From: Epiperipatus broadwayi
Lineage: Eukaryota; Onychophora; Udeonychophora; Euonychophora; Peripatidae
Length of the DNA stretch: 64,000 nucleotides
Assembly (NCBI GenBank): GCA_028023455.1
Contig: JAQFVV010000031.1
Span: 7,616,093-7,680,092, forward strand
Direction: 5' to 3'
A program made the translations under genes and the position numbers. The notes under the pieces were generated by a model. It saw only the letters and a program-made list of their open reading frames with translations, searched no databases and was not told where the DNA came from. The stretch's first letter is position 1. Each line of letters opens with the position of its first letter. Positions 17,224-36,025 of this stretch are shown one piece after another.

Positions 17224-20200
17224 ACCCTCACTTCCAGGAAATATATAATTAGAATTACTTGATCTAGCTCAGATAAATAACTATGTTCATCTAAAAATAT
17301 ATCTAAATCAACAATAACTATATTCTTTAATAATATCACTGATTAAATTAGTTTAATTAATAAATAATAATATAGTTCTGTTTTATAAAATGAAACAAAT
17401 GAATATCTAATCAAATCATGAGACTATGAAGTGAGTTTACAAGTGGCAGAGCGAATACATTAAGCTAATCTCCCACTGGATATCACCTTAATGGCATAAG
17501 AATACTATTCCTACTCCTATTACTTAAATATTACATTTATAGTACTCTTACGTCTTTAATCAAAATTAATTAAGTAAATTAATTTTAACAAATTAATCTA
17601 AATATCTTTCTTAAAACTAATTTAACTCAAATTATCTCAGGTTCTCTTAAAATAATGATAAATTAATTATAATTTTTGTAACCAAGTATGATAAGGGATT
17701 TAATATCATTCCTAACTACAATTTAATAATACTAATAATAACAAAATAGTAATACTAATCTATAATCTCTAATTCACTCTCCTATCTTTTTTACTTATAA
17801 TGTTGTTCTTGGATATCACATAATCAAATGTAATGTAATTTTCTATTATCCATATGGCATCTTAAATAATATATTTAGTATGATATTACAATCTGAGAAT
17901 ATGTGGCAATCATTACTAAGATAATTTAATGTAAATCTTTGGTAATTATTCCATGACCATCATAATAATACAATAAGTAAAAGTTCTTAAATAAAATATA
18001 TCAATAAAATAGTATAACTCTTAAATAAAAATTTTATTTATGATGTGCAAATATTATGTCTTAATTATAATTATCTGTGATTATATAATTGTGATGTGAA
18101 GAAATTGAGTCAACACCAAGACTTATAAAACAATTTTAACAATTTTATTACCAAACTTAACAATAAAATTATTTACATTATTTACATTCTGATAGAATTC
18201 TATTTATTCTTATTCAGGTACTTTTTCAAGACAAATCAAATGACTTAAAATATAAGATACAGAACATTTTCCTAAAAAAAATATTTCTTATTTTTAAAAT
18301 ATCATTATATAATTTTTTTTATTACAGTTATTAGATTTTATTAATTTATAGGTTTTAAAACATATAGGTAATACTTTTACTATGAACTTATCCTTGTTAT
18401 TTAGTTTTTTTTATTAAAAAATAATTTATTATTCTGTATAGTCATTCTTCAATAATATTTATGTGAACAACCTTAATTCATAGGATACCATCAAACTAAG
18501 CTATTTACTAATTATTACTTTAAACTTTAAATATAATGTATGTATTAATGTGTTGTTATGAAATTATTTTTTGTAAAACTTATGACTACTTTCATTCATT
18601 AAACACAATTCAGTTTATTACATTTAATCATAAATAAAAATATGCATTATAAGTATGTCTTTTAAAAAAAATTCTTAATAATTAAGTAATATCATTATAA
18701 ATCCTTTTAAATTATCAACTATTTATTTTATAAAAAAAAAATATCATTTTTAAATATAAAATTTTTATGATTCTTTCACTGATGAAATTATGTTCTTATA
18801 ATTTTTAACACTTATTATACTCTAAGCAATATAACTTATCTTATCCACTTTAATAAAAATTCTCTATCTTTCACCCCCCCCCAAAAAACCCCAACAGGGG
18901 GGAAACAAACCACACCCTTACACCCACTGGGCACAGTGTACATGAACTGAGGTATAACTTATTTGTTTAATAACCTCTACTACCAAATATAATATCCAGG
19001 CTATTTATTCAGCACTATGGCACATTAAACTTTAACACACAGAAAAATAAACACTGCCATGAATATATACAAGATGTAGGGCTATGTTAGCTATATTTGT
19101 ATAAACATCAATATACTATATTCTTCTTCCCATATAAATAAACCCTACATACAATATTAACCTGGTCTTATATAACATAATACTAAGATATTAGCATTTA
19201 AAATTCCTCACTTTACATTGCTAAATTCATCTTCTCATTTCTATAATAACAAATAAATTCATTTTTAGAATCATAGTCTAACTAACTAATAAGACATTAT
19301 TTTCATTTTTTAATAGTTCTCAAACTTAAGCATAAACAATCAGAATCAATGTTATATTTGTAATTCTTTAAATTACTCAACTAAAACATCTAATTCAGTT
19401 ATAATATAATCATATACTTATATTTCCTTTATATTTAAATATCTTTACAACATCAATAAAATTATGCATATTCTTAAAATAACTAAACAAATGATAAATT
19501 ATGTGTAGGTATCATGTTTTATATATGCATCCATACATCCACACATAATCACAAAATAAATTATGAAATAATAAATATTTTCATTATTACCATAAGTAAT
19601 TTTTATTGGCAATTACTTAGTGATGTCTTCTGGCTTAAGATCTAAATAAACATTTTATTATCGTTTATTCCACATTATCACACTTTAAAATATATTAAGT
19701 TTTTTAAAAAAAATATTATTAAAGATTTTTTTTTCTTTACAATAAAAACGTAATTACTAAGTTAGTAAATAATTTAATGTTTTATGTTTCTACATTATGT
19801 CTTTACTATGAATAAATATTACTATAATTCTGTTAGTAAAAAATAATTTTAAAACCATATTTACAATAACTTTATTAAAATTTCCTGCAATGAAATGTTC
19901 TTTTCTTGATAATAAGTTCATTACAAGAAGTATCTTTTCTCTTGGTAAAAAACATTAATAACACACTTTTGACATCAATAATCATGCATGCTCCAGTTCT
20001 TAACGTTGCAACATATAACCCAAAATTATGGTTCAAGTTAAATACGGTATACTTACTTTTATTTTATAAGATTTAAACTAATATAATTAATACTTTTCTT
20101 ATCTTCAAAAACTTTAAGATACTTAAGCATTTATTTTTAGGTAAATTAATACTCTTCGTCAAGATAATTTTCCAAATTCTTGTAACTTTTCCATATTTAC

Positions 20201-21871
20201 TGAGGTTCAATATCTTCTGATACAAATAATAAATGTCCTCCAATGTCCGCTACTAACTTAAATTATTTTGCCAAAAAAATTCAGACACTTTCTGTACATC
20301 CAGCATACTTTAATTACTAACTTGGAATATTTTTTTAAATATGATATAAGTCAAATTTGCAAATGATCTTAATTTTTATATTTTCTAGGAAAAATTCCAG
20401 TTTTAAAATTTTTCCAATATTTCTTCAGAAAGAAATATCTCAACATTCTAACATAATTGCTTGGTCAAATTTAAAAGTTTTTTCCTTTAAAGTATTTTTC
20501 GTTTGTATTTTAAATAAATTTTCTTCATAAAAATATATTATATCATTTACTTTATATCTTTTAATGAAATTTTTTTATATTTTCTCCGTGACATTCTTTT
20601 TATGAAATTTAGTCATAAATTAATATGACCTATTAACTCAGGCAAAATTATATACTTTATAAGATAATAACACTTGAATATTTCCATCAATCCTTTTATA
20701 CTTAGTGATGACTTCTTCATGTTTAAGTTAATGACAAATTGAATAAAGTAGATTGGCAAAGCAAGGAATAATTTAATTTTTTAGCAAAACATTTCTATAT
20801 CCCATGATCTTGTAATAATAGACTACTGTACTTTTATAAAATTGAAGTTAAATAAAATTGATTATTACACTACTAACTATTTTACCGAAATTATAGAAAT
20901 ACTAATGATGTTATAATAGTATACCAGTAGCATGAAAAAAATAGTTTAATAATCCTCTGCTAATATCTGAACAGCTCTTATATACTCAAGCTGATTCCAA
21001 ATCTGATTGGTTCATTAAACAATCCTTACCTCAAATTATCCGGCACCATGAACGCTGGTTTAAAGTTAAAGTTAATAATAATTTATTAAATATTTATTTT
21101 TATTATATTATTCAATTCTTAATTAATTTTCACATTCTATTTACACTTACTAAAGACTCTAAAATAACTTTTAAAAGTCACATTTCAATATTTATTACCA
21201 TTTCTACCTTTATTTTAAATTTAACGTATTTATTTTCAACAAAAAACATAAATATGATTTTATTTATTCAATTCACTTTAAAAAATCCAATTTAACATTT
21301 ATAACATAATATTATTTTATTTTCAAACACAGGTGATAATTTATCATGTGATTTACAAAACTAAATAAGACACTAATAATTAAAATAAAACTAAAAATAA
21401 TAATTTAATTTATAAAATATTACCTAATCACTATTATATCACAATTTTAAAATAATTATTTTAATGTTATAAAACCAAAAAAAAAAATACACGTTTCTCC
21501 CACATTATTATTTTTTAATCAAATGATTTCTAAAATATAGTCATTAAATACAATTATTATTACTAAACCTATTCGTTTAACTTTAAAGCATTACTTTTAA
21601 AATTTACCCTAATTATTATTTAAAAGACTTATTAAATCAGTATTTATTATGGACAGTTCTCCCAACCATATAATCTTATAATGATTTTTAGTTAACAGTT
21701 TTCTTACAAGTACCAACCCAATATTATACATCAATTATTTTACTTGCCTTAACTGAATTATTCAAAGATTATTAACACACAACATACATCATCCCTTACC
21801 CAACTTCAAAATTTAAAATTTTTCAGTAAATTATTAGAAATAATCCATTCTAACCTAAACAAAAGGGTACA
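17221..21871 (+). repeat. AT-rich ~4.65-kb repeat family, copy A
   Basis: Begins TGTACCCT and ends AGGGTACA, an 8-base terminal inverted repeat, with (AT)n on both sides. It aligns in order with copy B. Shared blocks include CACTTCCAG at the 5' end, the ATGGCATAAGAA-(T/C)ACTAT block (17491/22200), the CAGTG-containing block (about 18930/23755), TAGGGCTATGTTA (about 19079/23897) and ATTTAAAATTTTT near the 3' end. It is clearly older or more diverged than the B/C pair. No conserved coding frame. The termini could be TG...CA LTR-like ends, a short TIR, or a GTAC-type target duplication. Confidence 0.75.
18874..18902. other. C9 / C4 / G6 cluster inside copy A
   Basis: A run of nine C, six A, four C, then AACA and six G. 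The C4 and G6 runs can pair as a short hairpin. It stands out in AT-rich DNA, and I do not see it at the matching place in copies B or C. Confidence 0.8.
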
Positions 21872-21898
21872 ATATATATATATATATATATATAACTC

Positions 21899-21936
<38 letters not shown>
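21872..21936. repeat. (AT)n tract between repeat copies A and B
   Basis: Two AT runs separated by ACTCTATAA; forms the head-to-tail junction of two 4.7-kb units. Confidence 0.95.
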
Positions 21937-27757
<5,821 letters not shown>

Positions 27758-27760
27758 TAC

Positions 27761-28012
<252 letters not shown>

Positions 28013-28199
28013 TCATAAAATTGATCTTCTCTGCTAAAAAAACTATCCCTATGGCCTGTTAATATTTTTTTTCAATTTATCCACACACACTTTAAATCCA
28101 ACTTTAAATCTGTCAAAAATAATGTTGAAAAAATTAATCATCCTGGCTTTACACTGTAATGACCCAAAAACTTTCATTCATTCAATAAAGAGCTGTCAA

Positions 28200-28305
28200 G
28201 CGTTGTTAGCCAGGAGGTCATCGCAGCAGCCTTGCAAGCAAGTAGTTGGTTGCAGGCGGATGTGGGTTCGCGTCCTGGCCGATGCTATGATATATGGAAA
28301 AAAAA
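28200..28305 (+). mobile_element. tRNA-derived SINE-like copy
   Basis: The block starting at about 28204 contains an A-box-like TTAGCCAGGAGG and a B-box-like GGGTTCGCGTCCTGG (about 28263-28278), spaced as in tRNA-related SINE heads. GATGCTATGA and an A-rich run follow. RNA polymerase III promoter function is inferred from these boxes. A second copy lies at 29055, and a fragment of the 3' part near 55587. Confidence 0.65.
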
Positions 28306-29050
28306 GAGTACAACAAGGTCATAACTTTCAAAATTTATTGAAAACATAAAGAATGCAAACGAACTTTATTAAAACATAAATCCAGAATAGAACATGTTTC
28401 ATAATAATAAATAATTTTAAAATAAATAAATTAAACAAAAGTGAACTGAATATATTTGGTACAAGAATATGCTTAAAATAATTAAAAAATGAGCTCAATA
28501 AAAAGTGCCAATTTTAAATTTGTACATCGTTAGATATAACAGACTTCATATGTATCTTAAATTAATGTACTGCAATTTTGGGAATATCCTAATCATTTAA
28601 AAAATGTAATAAGCAATAGTGAGACTAAAAGAACCAGTTTTTTTTTTAAAAATAACACATACAAAAATAATATTGAAGATAAATATTAAAAACATAATAA
28701 ACATTATAGTCCACTTTCAAAATAAATTTAAAACAAATGTAAGCTGAAAAAACTATAAAAAATAAAATAATATTTTTATTAGTGTTTTCTATAATTAAAA
28801 CTATTATTTTCTTACTTTTTGCCACAAAGTTAGCTATGGGAATTATAATTCTTTTAAAAACAAAGAGCAAAAAAAAGTGAACAAAAAAAAAAGTTAAAAA
28901 CTACTAACAAACATTAGTAAAAAAAATACATAAAAAATAACAAATAGCAAAAGGTATTTGCTAGACTCGGAAACCTGCAAGAATCTCATAAAATTGAGAA
29001 CCATGGACTTGTAAAATATAAAATTTGATAGAATAAAAAAAAAAATGTAA
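28306..29050. other. A-rich strand-asymmetric stretch
   Basis: Many A runs on the plus strand between two SINE-like copies. No supported gene; the minus-strand frame near 28646-28870 is low-complexity. Confidence 0.5.
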
Positions 29051-29054
29051 ATGT

Positions 29055-29152
29055 TGGTGGTCGAGAGGTCAGCTAAGCCGCCTTACAAGCAGTTGTCCCG
29101 GGTTAGCGGGTTCGCTTCCTGGTCGATGCTATGACACATGAAAAAAAAAAAA
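29055..29152 (+). mobile_element. tRNA-derived SINE-like copy with poly(A)
   Basis: GGTGGTCGAGAGGTCAGC serves as the A-box region, GGGTTCGCTTCCTGG (about 29108-29122) as the B box, then GATGCTATGACAC and an A12 tract. Same family as 28200, but a different internal sequence length. Confidence 0.68.
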
Positions 29153-30961
29153 CAATTGAAAATAATAGCATCAGGGATGACACTATAATAAAAATAGAAA
29201 AGTAAATGAATTTTGCATACGAAAAAAAAAAAAAAACAAGTACAAAAAAAAAAAAAGATTTAAATAACATTGTTGGAAAACAAATGATAAAAAAAAAAAA
29301 TTGTAAATAAAAAGTTAAAAATGATATCAATAATAAACGCGACGATGCATTTTTAAAAAAATATAAAAGAACGGAATCATTATTGGTGATATGTATTTAA
29401 TGTTGAAATTGAATTCTGAATTAAGAACATGCGTTATCAATCTCAATTTATGGTAAAGAGGCGGCCCAGAACTGAAGATCAAAAATAGAAGTCCATCCCT
29501 ATTCTTTCCTATATCAGATCTTCTTATAAACTATCTAGAAATAAAGCATTCTAATAATATTATTAAAAATGCTATCTTTTGGTTTTTAGATTTAAACATA
29601 TAAAAACATTAAAATAATGTATATAAAAATATCTTACAAGAACATATATAAAATTAACAAGCATGTTAAATTCTTTGCTGAAAATATATTTAAATAAAAA
29701 CACAATAGCTATTCCAAACAAATAATTATAAAGGTTAATCATTATTATTATCTATAATAATTCGTCTGTGCTTGATTTCCATTAAATACAATTCATTCTG
29801 CCTTTTTAGTTTTATTGGAGCTGCAAGCTAAACTTTAATAAGACCTTATATTATTAAGATTTACCTAATAGATCTACTTATGGAGTTGGAATTTAAAACG
29901 ACTTCAAATTGAAGATTCAATTAAGCATTAAAACTTTTTCCTATTAAAACTTTTTTTTTCTATAATGAAAATTCAAATCTCACTAGAGATAAAAACAAAA
30001 AGTGAATTTAGAAAAAAATATATATCTTATTAAAATTGATTAGAAATTAAGATCTCGGAAAACGTACAAAATGCAAAAAAAAAAAACAGAACAGATTTTC
30101 ATAAGCAATTAACAGGTAATGTTTGTAAAAAAAAATGCAAAAAAAAAAAATCAGAAAGTAGAGTGAAACCAGGTTTTATTAAAGTAAAAGTACTGAAGAT
30201 AAAATAAGTGAATCTACACTCTACTGCCATCTGACGCTTGAGCAATCAATAATTACCAGACAGAATTAAAACCTTATATCTTCATAATGTTTTCTAGCTT
30301 TTGTTTTCAGAAATGCGGCTCAGGTTTCAAAAGAAGAAAAAATAAAACACAACTATGTATCTAATAACCATTTTAAAATTCATTATGATAGATGACACTA
30401 ATATACAGACCTAATTTTGTTTTATCGTGTGAATTATAATATTGAGTGATTCATTATTAGAATGAATATATAAGGCTATTGCTGTTAATAGAAATACATT
30501 CCCATTATACCTAAAATGTATTTGAATTATTTAATAAGTGTGTGGCATCTGGCTGATATTTTTATTATTTAGGTTTCAAGAGTAGCTGTTTTTTTTAAAA
30601 AAATTCAGTATAGTATATTTTAAGATATCTGTCTGAAAAATAATATTTTGTTAGATATAAAATATTGGTAATCAGATGAGCAAAGAAGATCTAAGAATTC
30701 GGATCTTGCATATACTAAAGACTAAAATGACTGTACTATATAATAATATTCAAAATATATTATTGTATATTTAAAAATAACATTTCTGTTAAAAATAAAT
30801 ATGTAATAGTATTTATTTTGATTTTTAATAATTATTACACAATTATGATACAAATAAAATCATAAACTTTCCAAAAAATCAAGTTTTTAGATCATTATAA
30901 TATTTTCTCGACCGTCATAATATTTCCTTGAAGTACTCTCACATAATTCGAGGTTTTTGTT
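29153..30961. other. AT-rich non-coding stretch
   Basis: A-rich at first, then ordinary AT-rich DNA with poly(A) runs near 30075 and 30128. Nothing recognised. Confidence 0.5.
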
Positions 30962-31192
30962 AAAAAATTTAAATATTGATATACCAACATTTCGACTTGA
31001 TCACACAAGTCATCCAGTTTGACTTGATTACACAAGTCATCCACTGTATGACTTGGGTGATCAATTCGAAACGTTGGTATATCAATATTTAATTTTTTTT
31101 ATCACTGGATGGAATGTCTTGTGTGATCAAATCGAAACGATGGCATATCAATATTTACATTTTTTAACATGGATGAACCCACAATATATATA
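30962..31192. repeat. PLE-terminus-like palindrome, second locus
   Basis: Minus copies (ATATTGATATACCAACATTTC at 30972) are followed by plus copies (TTCGAAACGTTGGTATATC near 31067, TCGAAACGATGGCATATC near 31132). It ends in AACATGGATGAACCCACAA and a (TA)n. The arms contain GACTTG-tgtgat-CAAGTC hairpins next to GAAAC. Same family as 16877-17110, with the 3' ends again outward. Confidence 0.68.
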
Positions 31193-31239
31193 TATATATA
31201 TATATATGAAACGAATACAGATATCAAACTTTATTTATT

Positions 31240-31289
<50 letters not shown>

Positions 31290-32333
31290 TACATCTCTTA
31301 ATAGATATTAAGTTGCATCGTTGACATATCTAATATTTCAGCTATTATAATTTTTAGGGTGAAATAATTTTAACTTTATCCACTGGGGTTTCAATATCAC
31401 ATAGGCACTGTATGGTATGAACAAGATAAGGTTTTGTAATAAACACATTAACGTTAATGATTTAAATCACTCCACTAGATGGTATTAAACAAAATATATC
31501 ATGATATATTAGATTAAAACTTTCAATATCCTTTCAACAAAATAATCATTCCATTTTAGCAAGTTGTTATTATTATTAAAACCTTTTGTGAAACATTAAT
31601 TTAATTTTTTTATCTATTATATAGATTTTATGAGGCACATATGCATACATATATACAGATTGAATTAAGAAAATGTAAATATTTGTCATAAAACTTTTAG
31701 AATGCTATTATAAATTTTCTTCTTGTTGTTTATATTTTTGTCCTTGAATAAACATCAAACTTTCCTTGTTTAGTAATTCATAATAAGCTGTCTTACTCCA
31801 GACATCTTTAAAAATATATACATTGTGATTTTGTAGGAAAAAATTAGCAACAAAACATAACTTACATTGAAGTAAGCAAAATATATATAAGCCATGCAAA
31901 AATAGTAAAAAATTCAAAAGTGAATGCATGGGATATTTATATTACCTGGTTGATGATGCAATATCTAGGTCTCAATTAGTTACTGCACTAAAAATTTAAT
32001 CAAGTTTGCTTTTTTTTTTCAAATTCATTGGATGATGACTAATATCACTGAACACAGACCAATATTTTTGGCATATTATTTTATAAATTTAAGGGATTTT
32101 TTTTATTTCTGCATAAATACTATATCTTGGATTGAAGTGGAGAGTATTCATTTATTTAACACTCTTAAAAGGCGCGTGCTCAATTAGCTTGAAAGGCTGA
32201 TATTGGAATGAAAAAAACAAAAATAGTAATACATTTTTTCTTCAATTTTAAAATTTTATATAATAATCTTATATTCATAATGGAAATATATATATATATG
32301 TCCAAAAGATGGCGCTATACCATATATATAGAT

Positions 32334-32366
<33 letters not shown>

Positions 32367-32370
32367 ATAA
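31193..32370. other. Microsatellites and AT-rich non-coding DNA
   Basis: (TA)n, (CA)n, (TA)n and (GA)n tracts at 31189-31290, and short (TA)n tracts at 32286-32360. A block near 32171-32205 (GCTCAATTAGCTTGAAAGGC) recurs in similar form near 47145. No gene. Confidence 0.5.
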
Positions 32371-32541
32371 AATATATATAATTATTCAAAACAATACAAT
32401 AATTAATACAGTAAAACAATATTTTAAAAAAACAAATATAATAGAAGTACTTTCAACTATCTATGTAGTCGTTATCAACTAGATTCAAATTGTATTAGAA
32501 AAAAACGTTACAAATGTAAACAAAAAGTAATACATCATACA

Positions 32542-33490
32542 TCAATTTTCCCACAATTCATTAATTTTTATATTGGCGGCCTGTCTGTTTATCAAATGTT
32601 GCTTTTCACTTTTTATTAACATAGCTTCTTTAATTTTGCGTTTATTATTATTTCTTTCAATACACAAAATCTTAACTTTATCAAAATCAAAATCAAAACC
32701 ATAATTACATGTTACATTATGATCAAAAAATACTGATGGTGATACATCATCATTTCTAACATTCTCTTGTCTTGATTTTTGTACTCGTTTATATAACAAC
32801 AAATGCTCCTTTGATCTTTTCTCCAATGTACATCGAGATTCCCCAATATATGCCTTTCCACAAACACACAGCCATTTATATATTGCACAACTTTGATTTA
32901 AAATATCACATCTATTTTTTGAATTATTTATTAATCTATTTAAATTAGGAGTAGTATAAAATGCAACTCGACATATATTTTTATATATCTGTTTTATAAA
33001 TTTCACTTGTTCATTACAAATAAATGGTATTGATATCCAAGTATATTTTATTTTATCAATATCTATAGCACTTAAAATATTTCTATTATTATTAAACTTA
33101 GTAACAATATTATAAATTAATTTATGATCATATCCAACATTTAACAAATCCATAGTAAATACATTTATGCTACTTATTTTATCAGAACTATATTTACATA
33201 ATTTATTATTCCTAAATAAAAATGATTTTAAACCGGATAATTTATGTGCTATTGGCACATTTGAATACCAAGAAATATATCCTCTTTTTTCAATATCTTT
33301 TATTACCATGCAATAATCTAATTTATTTTTATTACGAGTAACTTTAATATCTAAATACTGAATTGACATTTTTTTCTTCAAAAGATTTACTCCATTTTAA
33401 ACCTTCTAAACTATTTAATTCATTGAATAACATATTTATGATATCTAAACTTCCACAAACAAAAACATCATCAACGTACCTGTAATAAAT
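32542..33490 (-). pseudogene. PLE RT C-terminal part and GIY-YIG nuclease
   Basis: The long frame (279 residues, 33381-32542) starts at a TTG within a frame that is really continuous with upstream RT. RYVDDVFVCGS is encoded just upstream (about 33485-33453) in another frame, so a frameshift lies in the A run at about 33370. In the long frame, ISWYSNVPIAHKLS (36-49) is the PLE post-palm block. The nuclease follows as CAIYKWLCVCGKAYIGES (165-182), with H193 after KRSKE, FFDH (218-221) and a C-terminal KIKEAM with Glu252. The Cys pair CVCGK precedes YIG as in many PLEs. The nuclease itself looks intact. Confidence 0.87.
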
Positions 33491-34010
33491 TTTAATAACT
33501 TGGTAATATATATATTATTATTAAGAATTATATCTTCATATCTTGATACTACTAAACTACATATTTGTGAAACTACAGGAAACCCCATAGGCCATCTGTT
33601 ATCCATTTTATAATAATTTTCCTTAAACATAGCATATATATTTTTATCAATAAAATATAATACATCATTTACAAATTTTACTTTCTTAGCATCAACTTTT
33701 TTTAACATCAAAGCATCTAATATAATTTTTATAGATTTTAATCTATTTATTGATCTGTACATCTCACATATATCAAATGTACAAATACTATCATTATTAT
33801 TAATATTAATATTATGAATTTTCTTTACAAAATCAAACGATGAACTAATAGTATATTTTCCAAATCCAAGAACATCTTTTAATAATGTTTCTATAAATCT
33901 GCAAGTTTCATAGTAAAATAATCCACCAAAGTCAATCATTAATCTTAAAGGTTTATCTTGTTTATGTAGTTTAATATTCGAAAAAATCCTAGGACAAATT
34001 GCAGCAGATG
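33445..34010 (-). pseudogene. PLE reverse transcriptase core
   Basis: Upstream of the Met at 33939 the frame still encodes PSAAICPRIFSNIKLHKQDK and PLRLM, the PLE LHK-PLR block (about 34005-33945). Within the frame, motif A is FDICEMYRSI (residues 55-64) and motif B is MGFPVVSQICSLVV (118-131). The frame then shifts just before the catalytic YVDD box, which lies in the neighbouring frame at about 33480. A single frameshift therefore separates motif B from motif C. It continues into the nuclease frame at 33381. Confidence 0.85.
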
Positions 34011-34541
34011 GATAAAGATGATAATATGTATGAGCATCTATATATTTATTTTTTTTTAGCTTTTTTTAAAATATCATCAATAAACAATATAAACTTCTTC
34101 TTCTTTTTCTATCTTTTCAAATGTATTATCAAACTTATAAAGTCAAAAACTTCACATAAATATATCAGAGAGACTTTCTTTTCAAAAACTTTTTATTGAT
34201 ATACATTATATAAACTACATAAATAAAATATAAATATCCAACGTTTCGTCCATTTTTCAATAATAATATGGACTTTATCAAGGTTCTATAAAACAGAGAA
34301 AAAACGACATTAAAGATAATAAAAATAATAAAAAAATAAAAAATAAGAAAATAAAAATAAAAATAAAATAAAAAATAAAATAATAAAATAAAATAAAAAT
34401 AAAAATAAAATACCTCTAATCCAAAAAAATGGAAAAATTGTATAACATAACATCTCCTTACAAAGTGAGAAAAATTTTTTAACACCAAAAAGAAAAAATA
34501 TTCACATAAAAACAGTCAATTCCCTTGTATAAATATATAAA

Positions 34542-34880
34542 CTACTTTAACATTTTATTTAAACTAGGATTTACATGTTCTATATAAATACTCTCTTTGT
34601 TAAATCTTTCAAAGTAAATACCAATACATTCCAAAGGTCGAATTTCATAGTCTTTATGTCCTGTTTCCAACTTATGACAAAAGATAGCAGATTTCTTATC
34701 AATCATATGCTGATATAGTCTGGTCTTTAATTTATTCTTGCTTGTTCCAATATAGAATACATTGTTTTTACAATTCAAACATTTAATTAAATACACTGAA
34801 TTCATAGCTTCAAGCATATTAAATTCTTTATGGTTAACCAAAGATCTTAAAGTTCTCTTCTTTTTGTATACAGGTTTCAT
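34542..34880 (-). pseudogene. PLE GIY-YIG nuclease fragment, left palindrome arm
   Basis: A 112-residue frame. VYLIKCLNC (29-37) and FYIGTS (42-47) form the GIY-YIG pair with a Cys pair between. Then come Arg54, His58, HKLETGH (69-75) and ERFNKESIYIEHVNPSLN (91-108) with the expected catalytic-type Glu (Glu96). No reverse transcriptase is present, so this is a 5'-truncated copy. It differs from the right arm at only a few residues (for example GIYFE against GNYFE). Confidence 0.83.
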
Positions 34881-35013
34881 ATTTATACAGTATTTTTTTT
34901 ATTAATTTTATTTAATAATTTATTTAATTTTAAAAATACAAATTTAGATAACTTAAAACCAATATAAATATTATTATCTATAAAAAAAAATTATTTTCGT
35001 CTTTATTACCATC

Positions 35014-35628
35014 ATGTTCTTTAATTGTTTCATTATTTACATTTTTATTTTTATAAACATTCATACAAATAATATTTATTTGAATAAAATTAGAAATAGT
35101 ATTTGTATGAATGTTTATAAAAATAAAAATGTAAATAATGAAACAATTAAAGAACATGATGGTAATAAAGACGAAAATAAAAATTTTTTTATAGATAATA
35201 ATATTTATATTGGTTTTAAGTTATCTAAATTTGTATTTTTAAAATTAAATGAATTATTAAATAAAATTAATAAAAAATACTGTATAAATATGAAACCTGT
35301 ATACAAAAAGAAGAGAACTTTAAGATCTTTGGTTAATCATAAAGAATTTAATATGCTTGAAGCTATGAATTCAGTGTATTTAATTAAATGTTTGAATTGT
35401 AAAAACAATGTATTCTATATTGGAACAAGCAAGAATAAATTAAAGACCAGACTATATCAGCATATGATTGATAAGAAATCTGCTATCTTTTGTCATAAGT
35501 TGGAAACAGGACATAAAGACTATGAAATTCGACCTTTGGAATGTATTGGTAATTACTTTGAAAGATTTAACAAAGAGAGTATTTATATAGAACATTTAAA
35601 TCCTAGTTTAAATAAAATGTTAAAGTAG
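35014..35628 (+). pseudogene. PLE linker and GIY-YIG nuclease, right palindrome arm
   Basis: A 204-residue frame whose C-terminal 112 residues repeat the left-arm nuclease (VYLIKC, FYIGTS, LETGH, ERFNKESIYIEH). The N-terminal part is partly palindrome loop sequence read through, so the apparent start is not a real gene start. Residues about 55-92 (NNIYIGFKLSKFVFLKLNEL and onward) look like the RT-nuclease linker of a PLE. The missing RT makes it a 5'-truncated insertion. Confidence 0.8.
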
Positions 35629-36025
35629 TTTATATATTTATACAAGGGAATTGACTGTTTTTATGTGAATATTTTTTTCTTTTTGGTGTTAAAAAATTTT
35701 TCTCACTTTGTAAGGAGATGTTATGTTATACAATTTTTCCATTTTTTTGGTTTATAGGTATTTTATTTTTATTTTTATTTTATTTTATTATTTTATTTTT
35801 TATTTTATTTTTATTTTCTTATTTTTTATTTTTTATTTTTATTTTTATTATCTTTAATGTTGTTTTTTCTCTGTTTTATAGAACCTTGATAAAGTCCATA
35901 TTATTATTGAAAAATGGACGAAATGTTGGATATTTATATTTTATTTATGTAGTTTATATAATGTATATCAATACAAAATTTTGAAAAGAAAGTCTCTCCG
36001 ATATATTTATGTAAAGTTTTTGACT

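Larger units (their letters stand above)
34141..36025. mobile_element. Nested PLE relic forming a ~1.9-kb palindrome
   Basis: Bases 34141-35071 and 35100-36025 are reverse complements of each other with few differences, around a loop of about 28 bases centred near 35085. Each arm carries the 3' end of a PLE: a GIY-YIG frame, a T/A-rich pentanucleotide-like stretch (34310-34410 and 35757-35870) and a terminal block with GTCCAT...ATGGACGAAA. It interrupts the larger PLE between the codons for its N-terminal part and its RT. Confidence 0.85.

Noticed and set aside
28200-28285. A functional tRNA gene
   Set aside because: Box-like motifs are present but I cannot fold a clean cloverleaf, and the A-rich tail and second copy point to a SINE.
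28646-29330. Hydrophobic minus-strand frames (Phe/Ile-rich)
   Set aside because: They come from A-rich composition on the plus strand; no domain, and low complexity throughout.
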